Shown here: piece by piece, positions 41,586 to 50,008 of the stretch
How the letters are laid out: every line of letters starts with the position of its first letter
How positions within the stretch are numbered: position 1 is the first letter of the stretch
Assembly (NCBI RefSeq): GCF_010725885.1
Contig: NZ_AP022600.1
Coordinates: 434,001-498,000 of the forward strand
Direction of reading: 5' to 3'
DNA from: Mycolicibacterium tokaiense
GTDB taxonomy: Bacteria; Actinomycetota; Actinomycetes; Mycobacteriales; Mycobacteriaceae
DNA length: 64,000 nt
Program-made: the position numbers and the translations under genes
The notes under the pieces: generated by a model
The model's database searches: none
What the model saw: only the letters and a program-made list of their open reading frames with translations
Told to the model about the DNA's origin: nothing

Positions 41586-43076
41586 TCAGAGCCGCAGCCC
41601 GCGGAAGAACGCATACACGCCGATGATCCAGCACGCCAACGGTAGGATCGTTCCGACGGCGAGATACTCACCGAGTTCGACCAGGCGCCGCATCACCGGG
41701 GAGAACTCCACCCGGGGCGCCAGCAGGCCACACGCCACCACCACAGTGGTCACCACGATCAACGCCAACGCGGCCCAGACCCGCATCTCGGGCAGGAACA
41801 CCGCGACCTCGGCGACGAGCAGCAGCGCGGTGACCAGGCCGCCTCCGATCAGGGCGGCGGCCTGCACCCGGTCGTGGTGACTGCGTCCCCGCAGGCAGAG
41901 CACCGTCGCCACGGCGACGCCGAACGCCGCTCCGGGCCAACGGAATCCATCGATGGCACCGAAGGCCAGGCATGCGCCGGTGACGGCCGCGACCGCGGCC
42001 CCGGACACGATGCCGGTCAGGTACTCCGAGGCCCGGGAGAGGCGTTGGACCATCCCCTCCTCGGTGGGGACCACGCGGCTGATCGCGCGCAGCGCATCCA
42101 CCCCGTTCACCGTCGTCCCGCCCTGGATTTCGATGTCGTCCAACGGTTCTCCCGCCGTCGGGACACGGGGGACCGGCAATCGCGACAGCATGATGGTGAT
42201 GCCGGGCGCCAGGTACACGACGACGACGGCGACCGAAGCCAGGATCGCCCCGAGGGTCGGCGGCGCCGGATCGGCGGTCAGCGCAGCCAGCGAGGTCGGG
42301 ATCCCGAACGCCGCCAGCGTGATGATCCCGCTGAACAGGGCTCCACCGGTTCCGGTGCACAACAACAGGAGCAGCGCGACCAGTGCCGTCACCGCGAACG
42401 CGACCGGCAACCCCCCTATCCCCTGCGCGGCGGGCACAACATGGAGCAGCCCGCCGACCAGCAGGGGCGCCACCACCGCGAAGAGCCCCGCGGCGCTGAC
42501 CCGAGTCCCGGCCCGCCGAGCCCCGATTCCTGCCGCTCCCGCGCCGAGGAGGCCGATCAGGACCAGGACCATCGCCGCGACGGGAACATCGAAGAGCAGG
42601 GGCGCGGAGGCGAAGGCGGGCAGGACCAGTGCCGCGGCCATCGACAGCAGCGCGCCCGCCGCGTACCACCCGGTGGCCGCCGGCCACCGCGACCGGGGGG
42701 CACCGCCCGGTTGCACACCGAGCCCCGGCACCTCGTCGACCAACACCGACGGGGCAGGCTCCCCGACCTCCCGGATCAGCAGGACATCGCCGTCGAACAC
42801 GTCGGCCTCGGCCAGGGTGCGGCGGGGGTCGATGACAGCGCCACCGATGCGGGCGAAGGTCCACCGCCCCGCGTTCGGCACGTCATCCTCGCCGTGGCCG
42901 TCCACCTCACCGAGGTTGGCCATGGTGATGATCTCGGCCGCCAGGACGGAGGCGCTCACCGTGGTGGGCAGACCCACATCGATGAGGTGGGCACCGACGA
43001 CGACGGTCACGCGGCTCAACTGCTGGTCGTCGTCGGACTCGCCGTCAGGTGGGGACAGTGTGGTCGGCAATGTCAT
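41586..43076 (-). CDS. eccD: EccD, ESX membrane channel component (copy 1)
   Basis: A 496-residue protein. An N-terminal ubiquitin-like domain (RVTVVVGAHLIDVGLPTTVSASVLAAEIITMANL) precedes about eleven hydrophobic segments and the C-terminal signature VMRRLVELGEYLAVGTILPLACWIIG. EccD forms the membrane ring through which substrates are thought to pass, two molecules per ESX protomer in solved structures. ATG 43076 has GAGGGG upstream; the reading frame stays open upstream through the divergent gene and that extension is not real. A second, clearly different EccD is encoded at 47219. Confidence 0.85.
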   Translation of the reverse strand: MTLPTTLSPPDGESDDDQQLSRVTVVVGAHLIDVGLPTTVSASVLAAEIITMANLGEVDGHGEDDVPNAGRWTFARIGGAVIDPRRTLAEADVFDGDVLLIREVGEPAPSVLVDEVPGLGVQPGGAPRSRWPAATGWYAAGALLSMAAALVLPAFASAPLLFDVPVAAMVLVLIGLLGAGAAGIGARRAGTRVSAAGLFAVVAPLLVGGLLHVVPAAQGIGGLPVAFAVTALVALLLLLCTGTGGALFSGIITLAAFGIPTSLAALTADPAPPTLGAILASVAVVVVYLAPGITIMLSRLPVPRVPTAGEPLDDIEIQGGTTVNGVDALRAISRVVPTEEGMVQRLSRASEYLTGIVSGAAVAAVTGACLAFGAIDGFRWPGAAFGVAVATVLCLRGRSHHDRVQAAALIGGGLVTALLLVAEVAVFLPEMRVWAALALIVVTTVVVACGLLAPRVEFSPVMRRLVELGEYLAVGTILPLACWIIGVYAFFRGLRL

Positions 43077-43205
43077 GGTTCGGTCACCCCTCGGCGTTAC
43101 GTGTCGGACGACATCCCTTCTCAGACCGAACGAGTCGGCCGAACTTTTCGTTCTTTCTGTCATGACCGGGTTCAGACCGTCAGGGCCCGACCCACAGGAG
43201 GTGAG
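43077..43205. promoter_or_regulatory. Divergent promoter region between eccD-1 and eccC
   Basis: 129 bases with no gene. It serves eccD-1 leftward and eccC-eccD-2-mycP rightward. An AGGAGGTGAG ribosome site directly precedes the eccC start. No clear operator seen. Confidence 0.45.
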
Positions 43206-46200
43206 ATGACCAGGCAGGGCTTCATCCGTCGCATGCGGTTGTCGCCGCCGCGCATGCCGGGTGGCGAGGTGAGCCTGCAGTCGCCGCCGGAGGTGCCGCG
43301 GGTGATCCCCGGGAATCTGTTGATGAAGCTGCTCCCGATCATCATGTTGGTGGCGGTGATCGGGATGATCGCGCTGCTGATCACCGTGGGCGGCCGCAAC
43401 ATCAGCCGCAATCCCATGTTCCTGCTGTTCCCGATGATGATGATCATGTCGATGGCGGGCATGTTCATGGGGGGCGGCAAGTCCGGCAAGGCCGCGGCCG
43501 AACTCAACGAGGAGCGCAAGGACTTCTTCAGCTACCTGGCCGGGTTGCGCGACGACGCCGAGCAGACCGGCGCAGGGCAACGGGCGGCACTGCAGTGGAG
43601 CCATCCCGACCCGAGAACCCTTGTCGATCTGGCGGGCACCCGCCGCATGTGGGAGCGGCGACCCAGTGACAACGACTTCTGCCACGTGCGCGTCGGCCTC
43701 GGCACACATCGCCTGGCCACCCGTCTGCTGGCCCCGGAGACCGGACCCCCCGAGGATCTGGAACCGGTGTCCACCATGGCGCTGCGCCGCTTCGTCGCCA
43801 CACACTCGGTGGTGCACGCCCTGCCGACGGCGGTCTCCCTGCGGGCATTTCCCACCATCAGCTTCGACGGCGACCCCGCCGAGATCCGACAGCTGGTGCG
43901 CTCGATGGTGCTGGAGCTGTGCACCTTTCACGGTCCCGACCACCTCCGGATCGCGGTGGTGACCTCGAACCCCGACAACGTGCACTGGCGGTGGGTGAAG
44001 TGGCTGGCCCAGGCCCAACACGAGACGCTGCGCGACGGCTGCGGCACAATGCGGTTGCTGTTCCCGACGCTGGAGTTGCTGGAGAGCGCGCTGGAGGCCG
44101 ACCTTGCTGAACGTGGTCGCTTCAACCGGAATTCACAGCTCGCCGAGGGGCAGCGGCATCTGGTGGTCGTCATCGACGACGGGTACGTCAGCGGTGACGA
44201 GCGGTTGATCACCGACGCCGGACTCGACAGCGTCACCGTGCTGGATCTCAACGGTCCCCGTGAGGGCGCCGCATCGCGGCGCGGTCTGCAACTGGTGGTC
44301 GACGGTGACGACGTGGCCGCGCGGACAGCCGCCGGCATCGAATCCTTCGCCAAGGCCGATGAACTGAGCCTCGCCGAGGCCGAGGCCACGGCGCGCACAT
44401 TCAGCCGGTTCCGGCCCGGGGGCGCCGCCCACATCGTCAATCTCGAAGCCAACGCCAGGTCCACCGATCCCGGTCTGATGGCGCTGTTGAAGATCTCCGA
44501 CGCCGCCGAGATCATCCCGGAGGAGGTGTGGCGTCCCACGTCGGCACGTAAACGACTGCGGGTCCCGGTCGGCGTCACCCCCTCGGGGCAGCCGCTGGAA
44601 CTCGACATCAAGGAGGCCGCCGAGGGCGGGATGGGCCCGCACGGACTCTGCATCGGCGCGACGGGTTCGGGCAAGTCGGAGTTCCTGCGGACTTTGGTGC
44701 TGGCCATGGTGACATCACACTCCCCCGAGGCACTCAACCTCATCCTCGTCGACTTCAAGGGTGGTGCCACTTTCCTGGGGCTGGACGGGCTGCCCCACAT
44801 CGCGGCGATCATCACCAACCTCGAGGAAGAGCTGACGATGGTCGACCGCATGCGAGACGCGCTGGCCGGTGAGATGAACCGTCGCCAGGAACTTCTGCGT
44901 TCGTCGGGCAACTTCGCCAATGTCGGCGACTACCAGCGCGCCCGGGCTGCGGGCGCACCGCTCGACCCTCTGCCTGCACTGTTCATCGTGGTCGACGAAT
45001 TCTCCGAGTTACTCTCGCAGAAGCCGGATTTCGCCGAACTATTCGTGATGATCGGGCGGCTGGGCCGCAGCCTGCACATACACCTGTTGCTGGCCTCGCA
45101 GCGCCTCGAGGAGGGGAAGCTGCGCGGCCTGGATTCCCACCTGTCCTACCGGATCGGCCTGAAGACCTTCTCCGCCGGTGAGTCCCGCAGTGTGCTCGGG
45201 GTTCCAGATGCCTATCATCTGCCCAGCGTCCCCGGGTCGGGGTTCCTGAAGTGCGACGCCAATGAGCCCGTGCGCTTCAACGCCTCCTACGTGTCCGGCG
45301 TCTACTCCAAACCACGCCTCACTGCCGGCGGTGGTCGCCCGTCGTCGCTGGGCAACCGGGCACCCAAGCTCTTCACCGCGACGCCCGTGGAACGCGACTC
45401 GGATCCCGTCGCGGTCCCGGAGGCCGAGCCCGAGCAACCCGAGCAGGAGTCCTCGACGCCAGCCACCCTGCTCGACGTCGTGGTGTCGCGGTTGCACGGG
45501 CACGGCAGGCCTGCCCACGAGGTGTGGCTGCCGCCGCTGGAGGACAGCCCTGCGGTGAACTCCCTGCTGCCCGACTCCCGATGGGACGAGCCGCGAAACA
45601 TCAATGGCCGTTTGCTGATCCCCGTCGGCATCGTGGACCGGCCCTACGATCAACGCCGCGACGTGATGGTCCTCGACCTTGCCGGAGCGAAGGGCAACGT
45701 GGCCATCGTCGGCGGCCCGCAGTCGGGCAAGTCCACTGCCCTGCGCACGCTCATCATGGCCGCGGCGGCGACCCACACCCCAGAGCAGATCCAGTTCTAC
45801 TGCCTGGATTTCGGCGGTGGCACGCTGGGCAGCCTGACCGGCCTCCCGCACGTCGGCAGTGTGGCCGGCCGGATGGATTCGGACCGGATCCGCCGCACCG
45901 TCGCCGAGGTGACCGGCCTGCTGCGAGCCCGGGAGCAGCGGTTCCGCGAGTTGGGCATCGAGTCGATCCGGGACTTCCGACAACGCAAGGCGCGGTTGGC
46001 GGCGCTGCCACCGGAGGAGGCAGCGCTGGACCCGTTGAGCGCCGACCACTTCGGCGACGTGGTCCTCGCCGTCGACGGGTGGGCCACCATCAGAAGCGAT
46101 TTCGAGACGCTCGAGCCCGCCCTGCAGTCCATCGCGATCCAGGGCCTTTCCTACGGTGTTCATCTCGCGATCACCGCCACCCGCTGGATGGAGATCCGGC

Positions 46201-47222
46201 CGGCGGTCAAGGACATGATGGGCACCCGGGTCGAGCTGCGGATGGGTGATCCCATGGACAGCGACGTCGGGCGCAAGTTCGCCGAGCTCGTTCCGGTGGG
46301 CCGTCCCGGCCGAGGGATGAGCGCCGACCGGCTGCATATCCTGATCGGCCTGCCCAGGCTGGACTCGTCATCGGACGTCGAGGATCTGCCCGCCGGTGCC
46401 GCCGCAGCGTGCGAAGCGGTGCACACGCACTACGGTGACCGCGAGGCGCCGCGGGTCCGGATGCTTCCGCACGACGTCGATCTCGACGCGGTCACCGCCG
46501 CCGCGGCCGCCGCAGGCGCCCTGGGCAGGAACAAGGTGGCCATCGGCGTCAGCGAGTCGGAGCTGGCACCGGTGGTGTTGGACTTCGACGTCCAACCGCA
46601 CCTCGTCGTGTTCGGGGACTCGGAGTGCGGCAAGACCGGGCTGCTGCGCACCGTCGCCACCGGGCTGATCGCGAATGCGACACCGGAGGAGTGTCAGCTG
46701 GTCGTGGTCGACTTCCGGCGCACGCTGCTGGGTGCGGTCGACAGCGACTACCTGAGCGCCTACGCCACCGCGCCGCAGTCCTGCGGTGAGGCCATGACAA
46801 AGCTCGCACAGCTGTTGGCCACCCGGCTGCCTCCCGGTGATGTCACCCAGCAACAACTGCGGGACCGGTCATGGTGGCAGGGCCCCGACATGTACGTCCT
46901 GATAGACGACTACGACCTGATCCCCGGCGGATCGATGAACCATCCACTGGGCCCGCTGCTGGAGTACCTGCCCCAGGCCCGTGACGTCGGCCTGCGGGTA
47001 GTCATCGCGCGCCGGATCGGCGGGGCCGGGAGGGCCATCATGGATCCCGTCATCGGGCGTCTGAAGGACCTGTCGTGCCACGGTCTCGTGATGAGCGGCA
47101 CCAAGGACGAAGGAGCGTTGTTCGGTGTCAAGGCCCAGCCCATGCCACCCGGTCGGGGCATGCTGATGTCACGGTCGGTGAACTCCGACGTCGTTCAACT
47201 GGCACGGATGCCCGACCTGTGA
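43206..47222 (+). CDS. eccC: EccC, ESX FtsK/SpoIIIE-type motor ATPase (single polypeptide)
   Basis: A 1,338-residue, unsplit EccC. Two N-terminal membrane helices (about 38-85) are followed by a DUF domain and three ATPase domains: Walker A GATGSGKSEFL (about 485), GGPQSGKSTALR (about 836) and GDSECGKTGLLR (about 1137). Walker B of domain 1 is LFIVVDEFSELL; domain 2 has LAVDGWA and domain 3 VLIDDYDL. EccC binds the C-terminal signals of Esx substrates and powers secretion. ATG 43206 follows an ideal ribosome site. ESX-1 has a split EccCa/EccCb, so the fused form argues against that subtype. GTGA overlap with eccD-2. Confidence 0.95.
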   Translation: MTRQGFIRRMRLSPPRMPGGEVSLQSPPEVPRVIPGNLLMKLLPIIMLVAVIGMIALLITVGGRNISRNPMFLLFPMMMIMSMAGMFMGGGKSGKAAAELNEERKDFFSYLAGLRDDAEQTGAGQRAALQWSHPDPRTLVDLAGTRRMWERRPSDNDFCHVRVGLGTHRLATRLLAPETGPPEDLEPVSTMALRRFVATHSVVHALPTAVSLRAFPTISFDGDPAEIRQLVRSMVLELCTFHGPDHLRIAVVTSNPDNVHWRWVKWLAQAQHETLRDGCGTMRLLFPTLELLESALEADLAERGRFNRNSQLAEGQRHLVVVIDDGYVSGDERLITDAGLDSVTVLDLNGPREGAASRRGLQLVVDGDDVAARTAAGIESFAKADELSLAEAEATARTFSRFRPGGAAHIVNLEANARSTDPGLMALLKISDAAEIIPEEVWRPTSARKRLRVPVGVTPSGQPLELDIKEAAEGGMGPHGLCIGATGSGKSEFLRTLVLAMVTSHSPEALNLILVDFKGGATFLGLDGLPHIAAIITNLEEELTMVDRMRDALAGEMNRRQELLRSSGNFANVGDYQRARAAGAPLDPLPALFIVVDEFSELLSQKPDFAELFVMIGRLGRSLHIHLLLASQRLEEGKLRGLDSHLSYRIGLKTFSAGESRSVLGVPDAYHLPSVPGSGFLKCDANEPVRFNASYVSGVYSKPRLTAGGGRPSSLGNRAPKLFTATPVERDSDPVAVPEAEPEQPEQESSTPATLLDVVVSRLHGHGRPAHEVWLPPLEDSPAVNSLLPDSRWDEPRNINGRLLIPVGIVDRPYDQRRDVMVLDLAGAKGNVAIVGGPQSGKSTALRTLIMAAAATHTPEQIQFYCLDFGGGTLGSLTGLPHVGSVAGRMDSDRIRRTVAEVTGLLRAREQRFRELGIESIRDFRQRKARLAALPPEEAALDPLSADHFGDVVLAVDGWATIRSDFETLEPALQSIAIQGLSYGVHLAITATRWMEIRPAVKDMMGTRVELRMGDPMDSDVGRKFAELVPVGRPGRGMSADRLHILIGLPRLDSSSDVEDLPAGAAAACEAVHTHYGDREAPRVRMLPHDVDLDAVTAAAAAAGALGRNKVAIGVSESELAPVVLDFDVQPHLVVFGDSECGKTGLLRTVATGLIANATPEECQLVVVDFRRTLLGAVDSDYLSAYATAPQSCGEAMTKLAQLLATRLPPGDVTQQQLRDRSWWQGPDMYVLIDDYDLIPGGSMNHPLGPLLEYLPQARDVGLRVVIARRIGGAGRAIMDPVIGRLKDLSCHGLVMSGTKDEGALFGVKAQPMPPGRGMLMSRSVNSDVVQLARMPDL

Positions 47223-48610
47223 CTGACATCGCGCTTCCCACCTACGATCTCGGGTTCAGCAGCACCGGCACGGTGTCCCCGCTCGCCGAGCTGGTGCGGG
47301 TCGCCGTCACCGGGCAGGACCGCCAGATCGACCTGTCCCTGCCGCTGGACGTTCCCGTCGCGCTGCTGCTGCCCGAGATCGTCCGGATGTTCAGCGACGC
47401 AAACGAGCCCGAGGACCGGCCCAGAGACGTTGTGTGGGTGTTGATCCGAGCGGGAGCACCGCTCGAGCCGGGTGACACCCTGCGCGACGCCGGGGTGGCA
47501 CGCGATGACGTGATGAACCTACAAGGCCGCCGCACCCACACCGCGCCCACGCTGTACGACGACGTGGTGGACGCCGCGGCCCGGCTGAACCACTCGGGGC
47601 ATCCCGGCTGGAACCCGGCGGCCGCCCGCGTGCTCGCCTACGTCGGGATCGGCCTGGTGACCGCGGCGTGGATCCACCTCGTGGTGACCGACGCATCGAG
47701 TCCGCGGCGGGTGGCGTTGATCGGACTGACCGCCTTCGTCGCGGGGGTGTTGCTGGTGGTGGCGACGATCCTCGCGCGCTCAGGTGGGGCAGCTCAGGAC
47801 GGCGCCGCGCTGGGCTGGGCCGCCATCCCCGTCGCCGCAGCGGGTTGTTGGGCCGGCGTGTCGCCCCACGGAAGCTGGGCGCTCACCGCGGCCGCGTTGG
47901 CGTTGCTGCTGCTCAGCGTCGCGGCCTACCACCTCGTTGGCTCCGGCCTGGCCGGTTTCACCGCGCTCGCGGTGTTCTTCACCTGCGGCGCAATCGCATT
48001 CGCTGTGCACGCGGCGGGTGTCGACGGTTTCGGCGCGGCCGCGGGCCTGGCCGCCGGTGCCACGATCGCGACCGCCGCGGTCCCTCGACTGACCGCGCGT
48101 CGGGAGTTCTCGACGTCCGCCCCCGCCGACGCGGAACCGGCCGCCGCCGACGACTTCGCGCGGCGGGCAGTGCGGGCCCGTTCGCTGCGTGCCGGGCTGT
48201 ACGCCGGGCTGGCCGCGGGCACCTGCGTCGCGGCGACGGCCGCGACCTGGCTCGCCCCCGCGCCGGCGTGGTCCACGTGGGCGTTCGGCGTGGTGTGCGC
48301 CGCCGCCCTGGGGTTGCCCCGCCCCACAGCTCCCGCCGGCCTGGTGCGGGCGATGGCAGGCCCACCTGCGGTGGTGCTGTTCATCGCTGTCGCAGTCCAC
48401 GCCGTAGGAGGTGATCAGCCGATCTCGCTGTTGGGCGCCGCCACGCTACCGGGCGTTGCGACGGTGCTGGCCGCCGTCGGGACCCGGGCCGCCGCACCGC
48501 GCCGCGGCCGGGGAGCGCTGCTCCCGGCGGTGTCCTACCTCGCCTGGGCTCTGGTGGTCCCCACCGCCCTGTGGGCAGTGGGCGCCCAGGCCGGCTGGAG
48601 TCTGACGTGA
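47219..48610 (+). CDS. eccD: EccD, ESX membrane channel component (copy 2)
   Basis: A 463-residue EccD paralogue. It has the ubiquitin-like N-terminus (VRVAVTGQDRQIDLSLPLDVPVALLLPEIVRMF, then DVVWVLIRAGAPLEPGDTLRDAGV), and about eleven transmembrane segments ending LPAVSYLAWALVVPTALWAVGAQAG. It is clearly diverged from the copy at 41586 and not a fragment of it: both are full length with both domains. GTG start overlaps the eccC stop (GTGA), and its own stop overlaps the mycP start, so it is the copy built into the eccC-eccD-mycP unit. Confidence 0.85.
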   Translation: MTDIALPTYDLGFSSTGTVSPLAELVRVAVTGQDRQIDLSLPLDVPVALLLPEIVRMFSDANEPEDRPRDVVWVLIRAGAPLEPGDTLRDAGVARDDVMNLQGRRTHTAPTLYDDVVDAAARLNHSGHPGWNPAAARVLAYVGIGLVTAAWIHLVVTDASSPRRVALIGLTAFVAGVLLVVATILARSGGAAQDGAALGWAAIPVAAAGCWAGVSPHGSWALTAAALALLLLSVAAYHLVGSGLAGFTALAVFFTCGAIAFAVHAAGVDGFGAAAGLAAGATIATAAVPRLTARREFSTSAPADAEPAAADDFARRAVRARSLRAGLYAGLAAGTCVAATAATWLAPAPAWSTWAFGVVCAAALGLPRPTAPAGLVRAMAGPPAVVLFIAVAVHAVGGDQPISLLGAATLPGVATVLAAVGTRAAAPRRGRGALLPAVSYLAWALVVPTALWAVGAQAGWSLT

Positions 48611-49968
48611 AGCGCTGGAGCAGGCTGGTGGCCGCGGCTCTCGTCCTCGGGGGCATCGTCGTCTGGCCGGCGCCCGCGGCGGCCGTCGGGCCACCCGTCA
48701 TCGCGCCGGGACCGCCGCCGATCGGCCCGGTCGCCCCGCTGGACCCCACCGAGCAGAAGACGGTGTGCGCGCTGCCCACCACCCTGCCGGGCACCCGGTA
48801 CGAGCGCCGCCCCGCCGCCGACATGATGCTGGACTACAGCGCAGTCTGGCGGTTCTCCCGGGGCGCAGGCCAGAAGGTGGCCGTGATCGACACCGGAGTC
48901 TCCCGCCACCCCCGGTTGCGTGACCTGCAGCCCGGCGGCGACTACGTCTCATCCTCCGATGGGCTCAGCGACTGCGATGCCCACGGCACCCTCGTGGCCG
49001 GGATCATCGCCGCAGCACCCAGTCCCGACGACGGCTTCAGTGGAGTGGCACCCGAGGCGGCCATCCTGTCCATCCGGCAAAACAGCGGCGTGTACTCGGT
49101 GGAGGGGGCGGGCACCGCCCAGGACGATCCCAACGCGACGTCGGCAGGTTACGGCAACACCCGGACGCTGGCCTACGCGATCGTGCGGGCGGTCGACCTC
49201 GGGGCCACCGTGATCAACCTCTCCGAAGCCGCGTGCGCCCCGGTGCAGATAGGCATCGACGACGACGCGGTGGGACAGGCGGTGCGGTACGCGTTCGAGC
49301 GCAATGTCGTGGTGGTGGCCGCGGCGGGAAACATTGCCTCACAGGGCAAGTGCTCCGTACAGAACACGGGGGGCGACCCGAACCTGTCGGTGACCGACAC
49401 CTGGGGATCGGTGCGTACCGTCGCCAGCCCCGCATGGTTTTCCGACTACGTCCTGACCGTGGGTGCGGTGACGACGGCCGGGGAGCCCTCGGAGTTCTCG
49501 CTGCACGGACCGTGGGTGGACGTGGCGGCGCCCGGCGAGCAGATCACCTCACTCAGCCCCGCTGGTCCTGGTCTGATGAACGCCTGGCAGGACCCGACCG
49601 CCGGGCCGGTGCCGGTGGCGGGCACCAGTTTCGCTGCCCCTTACGTCGCCGGCGTGGTCGCGCTCCTGCGGTCACGATTTCCGGAGATGTCCGCCGGTGA
49701 GGTGATGGACCGGATCAAGCGTACGGCCCGCATGGCCGCGTCGGGCCCCGATGCCGCCGTGGGCCACGGCGTCATCGACCCGGTGGCCGCACTCACGTTC
49801 GAGGTGCAGAGCACCTCGACATCCGCCACCGGACGCCCACTCCCCACCCCGGCGCCGGGCGAGACGGCCGATCACCGCGCCCGCAACCTCGGGCTCGCGG
49901 TCCTGCTCGGATGTGTGGTGCTCGGGGGCATCGCCATCGCCACGCTGACCATGCCGACGCCGAAATAG
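48607..49968 (+). CDS. mycP: MycP, membrane-anchored subtilisin-like protease (mycosin)
   Basis: A 453-residue S8 protease. A signal peptide (residues 1-25, LVAAALVLGGIVVWPAPAAA) leads to the catalytic triad: Asp in VAVIDTGVSRHP (about 95), His in CDAHGTLVAGI (about 126), Ser in GTSFAAPYVAG (about 341). A C-terminal helix (LGLAVLLGCVVLGGIAIATL) anchors it in the inner membrane. MycP stabilises the ESX complex and processes some substrates. The GTG at 48607 overlaps the eccD-2 stop; a longer start at 48571 would overlap eccD-2 more and lose the signal-peptide position. Confidence 0.95.
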   Translation: MKRWSRLVAAALVLGGIVVWPAPAAAVGPPVIAPGPPPIGPVAPLDPTEQKTVCALPTTLPGTRYERRPAADMMLDYSAVWRFSRGAGQKVAVIDTGVSRHPRLRDLQPGGDYVSSSDGLSDCDAHGTLVAGIIAAAPSPDDGFSGVAPEAAILSIRQNSGVYSVEGAGTAQDDPNATSAGYGNTRTLAYAIVRAVDLGATVINLSEAACAPVQIGIDDDAVGQAVRYAFERNVVVVAAAGNIASQGKCSVQNTGGDPNLSVTDTWGSVRTVASPAWFSDYVLTVGAVTTAGEPSEFSLHGPWVDVAAPGEQITSLSPAGPGLMNAWQDPTAGPVPVAGTSFAAPYVAGVVALLRSRFPEMSAGEVMDRIKRTARMAASGPDAAVGHGVIDPVAALTFEVQSTSTSATGRPLPTPAPGETADHRARNLGLAVLLGCVVLGGIAIATLTMPTPK

Positions 49969-50008
49969 CGCCGGATCCGAAACACTCTCAACGACAACAG
50001 GAGCGACC

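Noticed and set aside
41874..43205. Upstream in-frame extension of eccC to 41874
   Set aside because: It runs antisense through eccD-1; the ATG at 43206 has a perfect ribosome site and starts the normal EccC N-terminus.
43077..44021. Upstream extension of eccD-1 from 43076 to 44021
   Set aside because: It is antisense to eccC and not like EccD; the ubiquitin-like N-terminus starts at 43076.
47219..48610. eccD-2 as a frameshifted fragment of eccD-1
   Set aside because: Both are complete with N-terminal domain and a full set of membrane helices, and they lie on opposite strands.
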